From Acholoe squamosa (taxonomy: Eukaryota; Annelida; Polychaeta; Phyllodocida; Polynoidae), in contig OX439041.1 in assembly GCA_949317995.1 (NCBI GenBank), forward strand, positions 3,288,501-3,352,500: a DNA stretch of 64,000 bases, given 5' to 3'. Shown here one piece after another: positions 29,757-41,450 of this stretch. The position numbers were made by a program, and so were the translations under genes. Under the pieces are notes generated by a model. The model did no database searches. It saw nothing but the letters and a program-made list of their open reading frames with translations, and was not told the origin of the DNA. Position 1 is the first letter of the stretch. Every line of letters starts with the position of its first letter.

Positions 29757-30560
29757 ACCAGTGAGATCTCCCACATACCAGTGAGATCTCCCACATACCA
29801 GTGAGATCTCCCACACATCAATGAGATCTCCCACACATCAATGAGATCTCTCACACAACAGTAAGATCTCCCACACATCAATGAGATCTCCCACACGATC
29901 AGTGAGATCTCCCACATACCAGTGAGACCTCCCACACATCGATGAGATCTCCCACACATCAATGAGATCTCTCAACCAACAGTAAGATCTCCCACACATC
30001 AATGAGATCTCCCACACGATCAGTGAGATCTCCCACATACCAGTGAGATCTCCCACACATCAATGAGATCTCCCACACATCAATGAGATCTCCCACACAT
30101 CAATGAGATCTCTCACACAACAGTAAGATCTCCCACACATCAATGAGATCTCCCACACGATCAGTGAGATCTCCCACATACCAGTGAGACCTCCCACACA
30201 TCGATGAGATCTCCCACACATCAATGAGATCTCTCACACAACAGTAAGATCTCCCACACATCAGTGAGATCTCCCCACACGTCAGTGAGGTCTCCCAAAC
30301 GTCAGTGAGGTCTCCCACACATCAGTGAGGTCTCCCACACGTCAGTGAGGTCTCCCACACGTCAGTGAGGTCTCCCACACGTCAGTGAAGTCTCCCACAC
30401 GTCAGTGAGGTCTCCCAAACGTCAGTGAGGTCTCCTACATGTCAGTGAGATCTCCCCACACGTCAGTGAGGTCTCCCACACGTCAGAGAGGTCTCCCACA
30501 CGTCAGAGAGGTCTCCCCACACGTCAGTGAGGTCTCCCACTAGTCAGTGAGGTCTACCCC
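29757..30560 (+). repeat. 20-bp leader minisatellite of P
   Basis: About 40 tandem units of roughly 20 bp, typically CAGTGAGATCTCCCACACAT or CAATGAGATCTCCCACACAT in the first two thirds and CAGTGAGGTCTCCCACACGT towards gag. Each early unit carries the 8-bp palindrome GAGATCTC. H has a shorter array (52866-53172). Long antisense frames here are by-products of the repeat. Confidence 0.93.
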
Positions 30561-30930
30561 ACACATCAAGGCCTTATCAGTCAAGCTGGCAGAACAACAC
30601 ACAAAGACCTTACGTAGTCAGGGGCCTGTTGAAGAGGTCTCCCTCCCACCTAGATCTAGGAGACCCACAGGGGGCAAAACAGCCTCCAATACAACAGACC
30701 CACACTCAGGAGACCCCACACCACTCACCCTGTCTACTCAGGGAACAACCAGTTCTCAGGGATCCAACATTTCCCAGGGATCTCTACAGAACGCTCAACT
30801 CACGCTATCTACCTCAGGGGAAGAAGGATCTGCCTCAGGGGGTGGATCCACACCCTCATCTAGATCCTCCACCCCAGCTCCAGCTTTTGACAGCCACTCC
30901 TCCAGAGACACTTCTCCCACACCCTCCATC

Positions 30931-32560
30931 ATGGACACCGATGAAGGCCCCCAACCTAATCAGACAGCTGAGAAGATAAGGGCCTATGAGAAGGCCATCC
31001 AAGATGCAGTTACTGCCCTAGAGACCAACAAGTCCCAGCAGGAGGAAAGGGAGAAGATCCTCAACCAACAACTGGCAGAGAGGAATGCAGCAATAGATGC
31101 CCATCAGAAGGCCATGGAAGATCAACGGAAGTCCCTAGAGAGACAACAACAACAGATAGCAGATCTCATGAAGATGGTATCATCCCAGACCCCACAACCT
31201 CCCACACCAGCCTGTTGTCACACCATCTGCCTCTGGATCCAAGGATGACATCATAATCTCTATGGTGTCCAACATGACCAAACTCATAGACAGAAAACAA
31301 CAGGACGACAGAAAGATCAGGCTACATGAGGTAACAAAACCCAAAACCTTTTCACACCCATCACCACTCATGTCAACAGCATTATTTATTGATCACAAAT
31401 TCCCAGAATATCTGAAGGATAAGTACAAAGTAACAGACAGTGACACCATGGTAACATATTTACCCAAGTACCTTGAAGGTCAAGCACTAGCTTGGTTTGA
31501 ATCCTTCAGGGAAAGTGCCACACCTGATATGTTGACATGGACCAATGTAGTGAATAAATTAAAAGAGTATTTTGCTACTCGAGACAATATCATCTCAAGG
31601 ACAGCACTCCGTGCACAAAAGGTAGATGAACCTGTCCTAGACTATGCATGCCATCTCAGGAAAGTGTGTAATGCCCAACGCCAAAGCGATGAAATCCTAA
31701 GCAAGGCATTTACCCGAGGCATGAGGCCCTGGATCTCTGTGGCTCTTGAAAACAAGAAAATAGACTCTTTTGACCAAGCCCTAGACCTAGCCTTAGAGGT
31801 TGAGACCCAAGAAAGATCTAGGAAGATAAGGGAGGCAGAGTCTAACCCACAGCCTACTAAGAAAAAGGTCCAGGAAATCAGCACTAGTGCAGATGAAGAT
31901 GTTAACCTAATGTCTAGTGCCCATGTAAGGCAACAGGAGGCTAAGGTTACATCAAAAGACCCTACCGGTAGATATAGAGGAAATAACTATGACCCCAACT
32001 ACCAATCCAATAGAGGTAGAGGTAGGGGGGGCAACAACAACAACCGGGGGGGTCACAACAGTAGGAAAGACAACAGCTCTTCCAACTCCAACAATGGTAA
32101 CTCTTCATACAGTGATAGGAGAGACAGAACCCCAAGTAATGGCAGATCCTATAATAATCAAGGATCCAACAGTAGGAGCCATAGTCCACATAGGAACTAC
32201 AACTCTGGATCCTACAACAACTCTGGATCCGACAACAAAAGCCAGGGTTCAAACAACTCTGGATCCTATAACCAAGGATCCAACAGTAGAAGCCATAGTC
32301 CACATAGGAACTACAACAGTGGATCCTACAACAACAATGGTGCCTACAACAACCAGAGATCCAACAACTCTGGTCAATACAGCAACTCTGGTCAATATAA
32401 CCAGGGTTCCAACTCACGCCAGGAGGATTACAAACCTGACACAAGAGGTTACCAGGGGAACCAACACAGTAACCCCCAAATACCACCTCATGTGATGGAT
32501 CAAATCTCCAAGCTCCTGGTGGCGACCATCTCAACCACCCCACAGAACCAGGAAAACTAG
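30931..32560 (+). pseudogene. P gag (one frameshift)
   Basis: The start at ATG 30931 is chosen because H's gag begins at the equivalent MDT...PQPNQ segment; the frame is open upstream to 30547 with a Ser/Thr/Pro-rich stretch that H lacks. A coiled-coil segment (about 30970-31180) is followed by a frame change near 31200-31262, where P is shorter than H. A capsid-like retrotransposon Gag domain (about 31375-31800) and an Asn/Gly/Ser/Arg-rich tail with repeated SRSHSPHRNYNSGSY blocks follow. There is no CCHC knuckle; the basic tail may take over RNA binding. The stop TAG at 32558-32560 follows the slippery heptamer. Confidence 0.85.
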
Positions 32561-32596
32561 GATGTCACAGTGCCGATGGGCCAGTGCACTGTGACA
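32551..32596 (+). promoter_or_regulatory. P predicted -1 frameshift signal
   Basis: The heptamer GGAAAAC (32551-32557) in the gag frame (G GAA AAC) abuts the gag TAG. Five nt later TGTCACAGTGC (32563-32573) pairs perfectly with GCACTGTGACA (32586-32596), 11 bp with a 12-nt loop. The pol frame is -1 and open across the junction. The same site is unchanged in H (51201-51246). Confidence 0.7.
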
Positions 32597-35364
32597 CCCC
32601 AAAAACAAACAATCAATCAGGATCAACAAGGATCCAACCAGAGACAATTGCTAGTGCCAATCTACCATCTAACAGACAGAGACGTCCATCAGTGATACAC
32701 ATCACCCCACCAGATTCATCATCAAAGGATACAGGTGAGAGTACCAAGCTTTCTATTGTACTTCTTCAAAATGGCTGTATCAATGCAAATCTATATGATG
32801 TTTCAGATGTACAATGTTTGGTTGATACAGGTGCTACTATCACCTGTGTCAGACAATCATTCCTCATGGATCTCCAAAAGAGATTCCATATCCAACTGAG
32901 GAAATCTAAAATCAACATCCATTTGGCAGATGGATCGGTGTGTCATGTTAGACATTCAGCTATGCTGAACTTTAGAATCCAAGGTGTCAGATTCCAATAC
33001 CAATTTGCTGTAATACCCAACCTCACACAGCCCGTTGTACTCGGCACAGATTTCTTAAGCACTACAAAGTCTCAGATTGAATTTAATGTTGATCCTGAAC
33101 AAATTCTCAAACCCATTAGGGCAGTGAGGGATTTTACCATCCCTCCATTCTCTGAACTTGCAGTATTGGGTAAGGTCACATCTACTCAATCACTGCAAGG
33201 CAAAACTGGAGTAGTAGATAACCTCCAAAGAAATAACAATGCCCCATATCTAGTTCAAAGGGCAGCAGTAACCCCCAGGGAAAATAACAAACATCCCCTA
33301 GTGTTACTCAACACCAGCAGGCGCCCACATAAAATCAAAAAGGGTGCCATCATAGCTCTATTTCAGGAAGTCAAGGAATCTGATTTAGAAAAACCTCAAC
33401 AGGTGTCAGACACTACCACACACACTGATCAACCCATCTCAGCCATACGGCCTGAGGATGTAACTCAATTCAGTGACACAGACTCAGACTGTGAGTCCAC
33501 ATATGCTGACCCTGAACCCAACTCAATCAGACTCTCTGAAATAGCTGCTGTACATAGTGAGGCACATGACCTCGAGCCAGAATTGGAAGAGAATGTTTCA
33601 CCAAAATCTGTGCTCACATCCAAAGATCAGCATGATAGATTAGAATCACTGCTGACCAAGTATGATGATATATTTGTAGGAAAAGATGGAGACATTGGTG
33701 CCACACACCTGTATACACACTCAATACATGTAAAACCTGAGGCAGTACCATGTCATTTCCTACCATATAGACAAACACCAGAAAAACAGGCCGCAATAGG
33801 GGAATAGTGTGAAAGGCTAGTACAACAGGGCATTCTGAGAGAATGTGCTGAGGGCCCCTGGGCTTCCAGATCCTTTTTAGTACAAAAATCATCGGGAGGC
33901 CATAGGCTCGTCACAGATTTTCGTTATCTGAACCAGAACACGATAAATCAAGCCTTATCTACACCCCGGGCCGATGACACTCTAGACATGATAGGGTCAC
34001 TCAGACCAAGAGTATTCAGTAAGCTAGATGCCCAACAGGGATTTTTTCAAATCCCTATAAGACAGGAAGACCAGCATAAAACCGCATTCATAGCAAATGA
34101 CAAAAAATATGTCTACGAAAGGATGCCGATGGGTTTAGCGACCGCACCTGCGGGATTCTGCTATCTAGTCACATTAATTCTGAACAAACTCAAATACAAA
34201 TGTGCCCTACCATACCTAGATGACATATTGGTATTATCACCATCAATCGAACAACACTTCCATGACCTAGAAGATGTGTTCAACAGCCTAAGAGTTGGTA
34301 AACTCAAACTGAAGAAATCAAAATGTGAATACTTCATAGACAGAATAGACTTCTTGGGAATGAGAGTCACACCCAAGGGACTGCAACCATCTCCCACAAA
34401 GGTGGAATCAATCAAAACCTTCCCAACACCAAAATCAGTCAAAAATGTCAGATCCTTCACAGGCCTATGCCAATACTTCAAAAAGTTTATCAAAGGTTAT
34501 GCCCAAATTGCTAGACCATTGTATGATCTACAGACACATCTCAAAGCATTTGTCTGGACAGAGGATGCAGATAATGCTTTCAAAACACTAAAGCATGCCC
34601 TCTGTACCAATGCTCTTCTCAGATATCCAAACTATGAGAAAGAGTTCAGTTTGGCAACTGATGCTTCCAATGTGAGTTTAGGAGCTGTACTCTCACAGAG
34701 AGATAATGAAGGAGTGCTCAGACCAGTAGCCTTTGCAGGTAGAACCCTCTCCAAACATGAGAGAAATTACAATACCACAGAGAGAGAACTACTGGGAGTA
34801 GTTTACGGAGTATTACACTTCAGACACTATCTAGAGACTAGACACTTACAATTATACACAGACCATGCAGCCCTAATCCCACTATTAACCAATACAGGAC
34901 TCACACATAGATGGGCCAGATGGGCTCTAGACATACAGCAATTTTCATTCACCATCCAACATGTGAAAGGTGATGATAACATACCTCCAGATGCTATGTC
35001 TAGAAGAGAATACCCAGACTCTGGACCCATGACTAACCCTCCACCCCCACCAAGGAGAGTTAGAGCAGCCAGTAGAACCAAGTTTGCAAAAGTAACAAAG
35101 AAAGTACCATTCAAAAGGGATGATCCACCCAACACCATTGAAAGGCCAGCGACACCCATTAGGGGTATCTTAAAGCAATCTACACATTATGTGTTTTGCC
35201 ACTGTGAGAGAGAATACTCACAACTCTTTCCAGATAATGACTTCGAGCCTATTGAATTCTCATCACTCAATCAGATGCTGAAGGCAACTCCTAAGGAGCC
35301 ACCCTTCACCCCACCTGACTCAGATGATGAAGATTCAGAAGACACAATATATGCTATTACGTAA
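32584..35364 (+). pseudogene. P protease, RT and RNase H (one stop codon)
   Basis: One frame, -1 to gag, interrupted by a single TAG at 33805-33807 where H has a sense codon. The retropepsin motif LVDTGAT has its Asp at 32824-32826, and the matching VLGTDFL is near 33040. The RT spans about 33640-34520 with YLDD at 34213-34224. RNase H follows (FSLATDASN, RTLSKHERNYNTTERELL, LYTDHAAL) and ends near 35000, then a Lys-rich linker to 35364. It would copy genomic RNA into DNA in the particle. Only the stop prevents a full-length product, unless it is read through. Confidence 0.9.
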
Positions 35365-37303
35365 GCAACTTCTAAATCAGTCAGATTCTTTGAACCAATG
35401 CAGGAAAAGGAAACATCAAACCATTTGTGTCCTATGACCACACGCTCAAAGACTAGAGAAATGATTCAGGAGGGCACACCAAAACCCCCCACACAATAAC
35501 AAACTATTCTAAATGAGAAAAAGGTCACAGGAAACAAACCTACCAAAACCCCACCTGCCAGGAAAAATGTCACAAAAGACACTGCATCTACTAAATCAAA
35601 GAACTCTGAGACAAAGAAGAATGACAAAAAGCAAATTGTGCCTTTAAAGAAAAAGGTTGCCACTCCCATCAAGGCGTGAATAGGCCCTCCAGAGGAGCCT
35701 ACACACCAAAACAAGAGTGACACACCCCAACAAAAGGCCAATAGTCGATGAAAAAGAAAAAGAAAGAGACAGAATAAAACAATATGTGCTAGATATAAAT
35801 CAACTACTGGATCAGATTCCCGACACATCCATCTCAGGTACAAACCTTGGCTTGGAACAAAGGAAGGACAAGGACCTGTTGCCCCTCATACAATATCTTG
35901 AGGATGGGACCTTGCCTGCACCAAAAGCACAAGGAAATAGAATCATCAACCAAGGCCAGACATACACCTTGGTAAATGGTACATTAGTCCATATATGCCC
36001 CATAATTTGGAGAAAAAACAATACTGTACCACTTCAAATTGTTATACCACAGCAATGGGTAACAAGTACACTACAGTATTTCCATGACTCACCTACCGGC
36101 GGCCATCTTGGTTCAAGTAGGATGCTGTCAGCACTCCGACCTAGGGTATATTGGAAGTCTATGCTAGCAGACACAACAAAATATGTTTCCACCTGCCACA
36201 CATGCCTCACAGCAAAAAGGCAAGTACACTCACACAAAACACCAATGACAGTGAGAGAGTACATGGCTTCACCAATGAAGTTCCTAAACCTCGACGCGGT
36301 GGGACCACTTCCCACAACTGCCAGGGGAAACAAACATATACAAGTCTGCATAGATTATGCTACCAGATATGCAACAGCTTGGGCTACTACTGACTTAAAA
36401 GCTGAAACAACAGCAGCAGAGTTCTACAAGAATATAATTTGTCATCATGGAACACCAGCCACTCTTCAAACAGACAATGGAACATGTTATACAGGTGCAA
36501 AGTTCACAAAGTTGACCAAACACTTCAAGATCAAACATAAATTCTCCTCACCATACAGGCCACAATCAAATGGGCTTGTAGAGAGATTCAATGCTAGCAT
36601 CGGCACAGCGCTCAGAGCATTCTGCTCAAAGCACCAAAACAATTGGGATTCATTTATTGAACCCATAACCTTTGCATTAAAGAACACTGAATCCCAAACT
36701 ACAGGATTCACCCCTTTCTTCCTACTCCATGAAAGAAACCCAGCCACCCCAATGGACTTAGGGCTGGGAATACAGGAAGACATATCCACCGTAGCAGACC
36801 ATGTAGCTAACATGATAACAAATCAAGATACCTCTAGGAGGAAAGCTATAGAAAGGGTCGCCAAGCTACAAAAGGAAAGAAAGGATAGATATAATAAGAA
36901 ACTTACACCACAGGAAATCAAGGTCACCGACATGGTGTACCTAAACATACCAAGAATCCTGACCAACACAGAGTGTAAGAAACTCCAACCCCTTTTTATG
37001 GGACCATATGTTGTAGTAGATAGACCTAGTTTGACAAGTGCCAAACTCAAAAACTTGGACACCAATCTATTGGTGGCCAGACCAGTGCACATAGACAGGC
37101 TGAAAAAGGTTGTGGCTGTCAGAAACAATGAATTTGCACACAGGCTTATTCCACATGATGCCAAATACTACAACAAAATTGTAAGGAACAAAAATGACAT
37201 CACCCTTACAAGAGAAACCACAGGCATAGGCCCTATCAAGCCTAGGCCTGCACACCACATACTAAGAAAAACATCTAGGTGTGGTGCAGTTTCAAGAAAT
37301 TAG
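35365..37303 (+). pseudogene. P linker and integrase (frame-shifted from RT)
   Basis: The linker 35365-35716 has stop codons and a short insertion (about 35670-35715) not in H, which puts integrase in a different frame from RNase H. The 35717-37303 frame is intact: HHCC zinc region (about 36090-36220), catalytic D193, D253 and E289 counted from 35717 (59- and 35-residue spacing), then a C-terminal DNA-binding part ending KTSRCGAVSRN. It would cut and join the element's ends; the 4-bp CTAT duplication fits this family. Confidence 0.9.
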
Positions 37304-38132
37304 AAACAGATTGAGATACCAAAAGAACATAAGATTTTCAAAATATATTACAAATTCTCTTCATCCACACATAAGACATGTGTGACTGATAATGAATTAC
37401 TTATATGTATATAAAGCCAAACAAATTTGTAAATATATCAGTAGGTTATTGCCTCTGAATGGTCAAAGACTGGGACCCTCCAAGTAAAGCAGACATGAAG
37501 TCTAAGAAGAGTAAGGGTAACACAATGGAGTGTCTAAAGCCTAATCCCCACATGAAAGAGTGCGCTATGCCAACACAGCAGTCTATAGAGATCAATTGAC
37601 CTTATAAGCTACACTCAGACAACTGTCTAGACGGTCATGAATGGCTGTCCTGGATGACAGGAGGAGCTAATTACCAGTACACAGATTACACAATAGAACC
37701 CCACAGGTGCAGACACTGGAGATCAAAGGCCTTGACTCCAGAGACACAATACCAGGCCCACAATGGATGTGGGTAAGGTAGGCTACATAAGAAGCACTGT
37801 GGACCATAGCCCACCATCAGTCTTCATCCAGCTGCAGTCTGGAACACCAGTCTACAGGACCCCACTTGGGAATTAGCCAGCCCACTTCTCCATTAGGAGC
37901 GACTGCACTAGGATAAAGAATACACCTACTTCACCTTCAACCTGATCTTACCAACTACTGGTCAATCTCTATAGACTCACCGGACATATTGCCAAGACAG
38001 CTCAATCTTGCAAAGGTACAGTTTGAACCACTTCATTTAAAGTGTTACACCATACACTTAGACTTTACCAGCACCAAATTACTACAAATTTGACAAGACT
38101 TTAAAACAGCAAACTTGCTTTACACAAGCACC
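37304..38132 (+). other. P region between integrase and env
   Basis: About 830 nt without a supported gene. By position it may hold the splice acceptor of a subgenomic env mRNA; several pyrimidine-AG sites are present but none stands out. The segment 37935-38115 is the one kept next to env in H. Confidence 0.5.
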
Positions 38133-40752
38133 ATGGGGAGACTGAGAGTTGCACCCATACTGCTAACTATGCTGTTATTATATACTATAGAACCACTTAC
38201 TGCAGGTTATACATCTGTGGTGAGACAAAACATAGGAGTAGTATTCAAACCTAGCCCTCAACCATTGGTCAATGGACATACAACCACAACACTGTTGTTA
38301 GCTATCCCCTACAAGATACCTCGGGCACCCGTTACCCAAGGATCCATAAGGGATAGAATACTCCATTTGACCACTCCTACTCTACAAGATCATACCTCTG
38401 GTCAAATTATCCAACAAGCCAAAGAGCTTGACACCTTGCTGGAAATTGCAGACAAGGAGATAAATGAAACATTAGCCTCCATCAAATTGTTCCTATCCAA
38501 CCCCATAAACACATTGGACAAGGCCAAAAGGGAGGCCATACTGGGTTTTCTAGCACCCCTGTTTCGCGGTGTGCTAGGTCTAGCCACAGTGGAAGATGTG
38601 AACCAAGTAATGGGACAGCTCAAGAACATAGATGAAATACTAAGAAAATTTGCTAAACAAGATCAGGAAGCAGCTAGTCTCATTGAAAAGATCACAGACA
38701 GACAAGATAAGTTTGTTAAAGCATACATCCAAGATAAGAAGGTACTGGACAGCACAATCAACACCATAGGTGACACCGTCAACCTGTGGGCCTCTAACAT
38801 GTCCAGGTCACTTGACTCATATTCAAGGCACGAGAAAACTCAAAGGGAAAAAATGCAAGTATTAAATGATGCATTAATTATCATAGCAGCAAGAATGAAT
38901 ACAGTTCAATCACTGCAAAGGACAAATGCAGCCCTGAGGATGCTATCATCAGGAATCCTAACCCCTGATATAGTACCACCCTCAGACCTTGCTAGATACT
39001 TAATTGACATTAATAACAAACTTACGATTACACACCCTGGAGCACAAGTCGCAATTAATGACTTAGATTTCTATTATTCACAGAAGCTGACCTCATACAC
39101 TTACTCAGCTCACCATATATATATTCATCTGGTCATTATAATTCAATCTACCACCTCTACCTTCAAACTGTACCAAATGATTACATCACCCATGCCTATA
39201 GACACACAGGAGACCCCCACCAGAGGAGTCACCAAATTGCAAACCACAACTGAGTTTCTAGCAGTATCTTACGACGAATCATTATTCATCGAATTGGACT
39301 CAGCAGATATGCAGGCATGTGAAGGTACTACAGTAAAGGTATGCAGAGATGTAAATGGTAGAATTTATAAACACAGGCCTACATGCCCTGTAGCCATTTT
39401 TACTAACCAGGCTCACCAGATTAAGGAACATTGCAAGTTTACAGTTTCACCACTGCAAGCACCTACCACCCATGCTATTTCCATTTCTGAAGATGAGTAT
39501 CTGGTCACTACTAATGAACCCCATTACTTTATCAACTGCCATGGTAAAACGTCTGAAACTCGAAAAGCCCAGTCCTACTCAATCATAGGTGTACCCTGTG
39601 GGTGCACAATCAGTGTAGGAGAATTTTCTCTTCCAAACACGAGGTTGCCCTGTAACTCAACCTTATCATTTCACTACATTCTCAAGACAATTAATTTACC
39701 ATTCATGGCAGCACTTAACCAAATTTCTGAAACCAAACCAGATGAAAGAGAGAATCTTCCAAATTTCCCAGTAGTAAACCTCTCTAAAACCTTAGAAAAA
39801 CTACAGGAAAATCCAATCATGGATGATATTACTCAACTAAATTTAGAGCCCTTTGCCAAAACATTATTAAAAGATGCCTCCAACCTTGATAAGGCAATGG
39901 AAACGCGCTACGTAGAATCATACCTACGTCGAGTTACAGAGCATCCAATCTTCCGAAGCTTAGGACTCATCCTAGGGATATCAGCTCATATTTTTATAGT
40001 ATACATACTACTCAAACTATACAGACTAGGAGGGACGGTAGCCTACCTGCCTACAGCCAAAGCATTCAAACTAGTCACCGAGCTGCCCCTACACAAATTG
40101 CTCCCAGATAAGAATCCTACCAAATTTACCCCTACAGAGGAAACCCACACCCCTTTCCTCACAATTCAGGAAACCTACACCCTGATAATTGCTATATTAT
40201 TCACCCTGACCATCTACTCAGCCTACAGAATAATGAAGTACCTTAAGAAATTTGCACAGACACACTGTGGCAAGAAAAAGGTGGCCAAGCGCACAAATCC
40301 CACAATATATTTTAAAATATATTGTGGAGACTCAAACTTCGCGCTACCCCTGAGGCCAATACCACATGAATTTGATGAGATCAGCAGCTGCCCCGACCTA
40401 TAAGGATATAGTGGTTAAAACCTTCCCACTACCTAAGGCTATATTTACCTGGAATGGACCAGCAGTTATAACAACACAGAGAGGAGAATTTGCTCATCAC
40501 CTCCCTCAGGTGATACACCTACCTTGGCGCACTAGGTTCAGTACCATACCAGCCCTTAAAAACAAAGGACTGTACTACTCCATGCTTCTCCAGAATGATT
40601 GTGGCACCAGCCCGGTGACCATGACAGCACTGGAAAATACAACAGATATAATTATTGACGAACAACAGGAGGAGACCGCAAGGTCAAACATGCAGACTAT
40701 TGCTAATTTTCTAAACCACCAGCCCTCCCCGGTGACTGTGGAAACAGCCTAG
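38133..40752 (+). pseudogene. env: P Env, baculovirus-F/errantivirus-like (tail frameshift)
   Basis: Envelope-like glycoprotein. The ATG at 38133 has a strong context and is followed by a hydrophobic signal peptide (residues about 1-25). A basic KAKR at residues 130-133 resembles a furin site. It is followed by a hydrophobic Gly-containing stretch and a D-V motif, the layout of the fusion-peptide region of baculovirus F and insect errantivirus Env. Long helical heptads come next, then a Cys-containing ectodomain, a membrane helix (about residues 608-632) and a second hydrophobic segment (about 680-700). The frame ends at 40403. Compared with H, 4 nt are missing near 40377, and the cytoplasmic tail continues in another frame to 40752. 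Family assignment rests on layout and short motifs. Confidence 0.72.
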
Positions 40753-40901
40753 ACTGCCCACAGCGTAGACTGCCCCCAGTCCACCACCAGGAGACAACAT
40801 ATCAGAGACAGTATTCAGAACTTTTCGGACAATTTGCCGGCCCTGAAAAGGGCCTTTGGGATGACGGGTTTTTACACCCTAGGTTTCAGTCAGTCGGGAT
40901 T

Positions 40902-41381
40902 CTACCACAGAGCCTCGGGTTCAACATCAACGGGAGAGTGGGAGTCGGAGTCCGATCCATACATGTGGCCGTGGTCATGTTCCCACTCAACAAGTCGGGC
41001 CTCCATCGATCCCAGTCCATACTCGGCTGCCATAGATGGGTCCCCGGATGGCGCAAGATCGATGAAGGACACTGCCAACAAATAATCCCACAACACTCGC
41101 TCCCGCGGTCCGAAGTTAGAGTCCATGGGCCAGAACCCTAGATTACTCAAGGCCCTAGCCAAAAGGGCCACAGTGGCCCCCCGACGCAAGGCTGAGCCCA
41201 AGAAATAGTGGCAGGAATACATGTCGACCAACACATCACCATGCTCACTGATCTCTCTGAAATTCCCCACTATGTAGCCATAGTGTATGGTCTGGTTGGC
41301 CTCCACCAGGGCCCTAGCCGGACTCCCCACCGCCATCACCTGGGAGACAGGCAAAGCAAAGATAGCTTGAAGGTGAGCCAT
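40902..41381 (-). CDS. Antisense accessory ORF of P, unknown function
   Basis: Intact 159-codon frame on the strand opposite to P's genes, between env and the 3' repeats. It ends 150 nt from the end of env, in convergent orientation. The ATG at 41381 is chosen because H begins at the same MAH; the frame is open 30 codons upstream, but that part covers the putative promoter and is not conserved as protein. It is about 60% identical by eye to the H copy (12624-13097), mostly with conservative changes. Length and ends are conserved (VEPEALW then stop). No known domain, signal peptide or membrane helix was recognised. It has a central hydrophobic/Arg segment (FLGSALRRGATVALLARAL) and an acidic, His-rich end. 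An antisense regulator is conceivable by analogy with antisense genes of some retroviruses. Confidence 0.72.
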   Translation of the reverse strand: MAHLQAIFALPVSQVMAVGSPARALVEANQTIHYGYIVGNFREISEHGDVLVDMYSCHYFLGSALRRGATVALLARALSNLGFWPMDSNFGPRERVLWDYLLAVSFIDLAPSGDPSMAAEYGLGSMEARLVEWEHDHGHMYGSDSDSHSPVDVEPEALW

Positions 41382-41410
41382 GGTGTTGCAGCAGAGGTTT
41401 CCAGAGAGGA

Positions 41411-41450
41411 ACTGATACTCCAATACCAGCCACCCACTCCTTAAATGGAC
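41411..41450 (-). promoter_or_regulatory. Core promoter of the antisense gene in P
   Basis: On the minus strand a TATA-like ATTTAAGG (about 41447-41440) lies roughly 30 nt before an initiator-like TATCAGT (41417-41411). The ATG is about 30 nt further on. H has the same layout with a stronger CATAAAAGG. The spacing suits a TATA-Inr promoter; activity is inferred. Confidence 0.5.

Noticed and set aside
29684..30318. Long minus-strand frames rich in Trp/Cys/Gly (VWEISLMCGRSH-like) over the leader array
   Set aside because: They are the antisense reading of a 20-bp minisatellite. The frames follow the repeat and differ between P and H.
29757..30560. Regular short repeats that might suggest a CRISPR array
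   Set aside because: There are no spacers, the units are directly adjacent, and the context is a eukaryotic retroelement leader.
31962..32543. Cys/Tyr-rich minus-strand frame under P gag
   Set aside because: Antisense shadow of the Asn/Gly/Ser-rich gag tail. It is not kept intact in H, unlike the true antisense ORF at 40902-41381.
40366..40752. A separate small gene overlapping the end of P env
   Set aside because: H carries the same peptide in frame with env, so it is the env tail displaced by a 4-nt difference.
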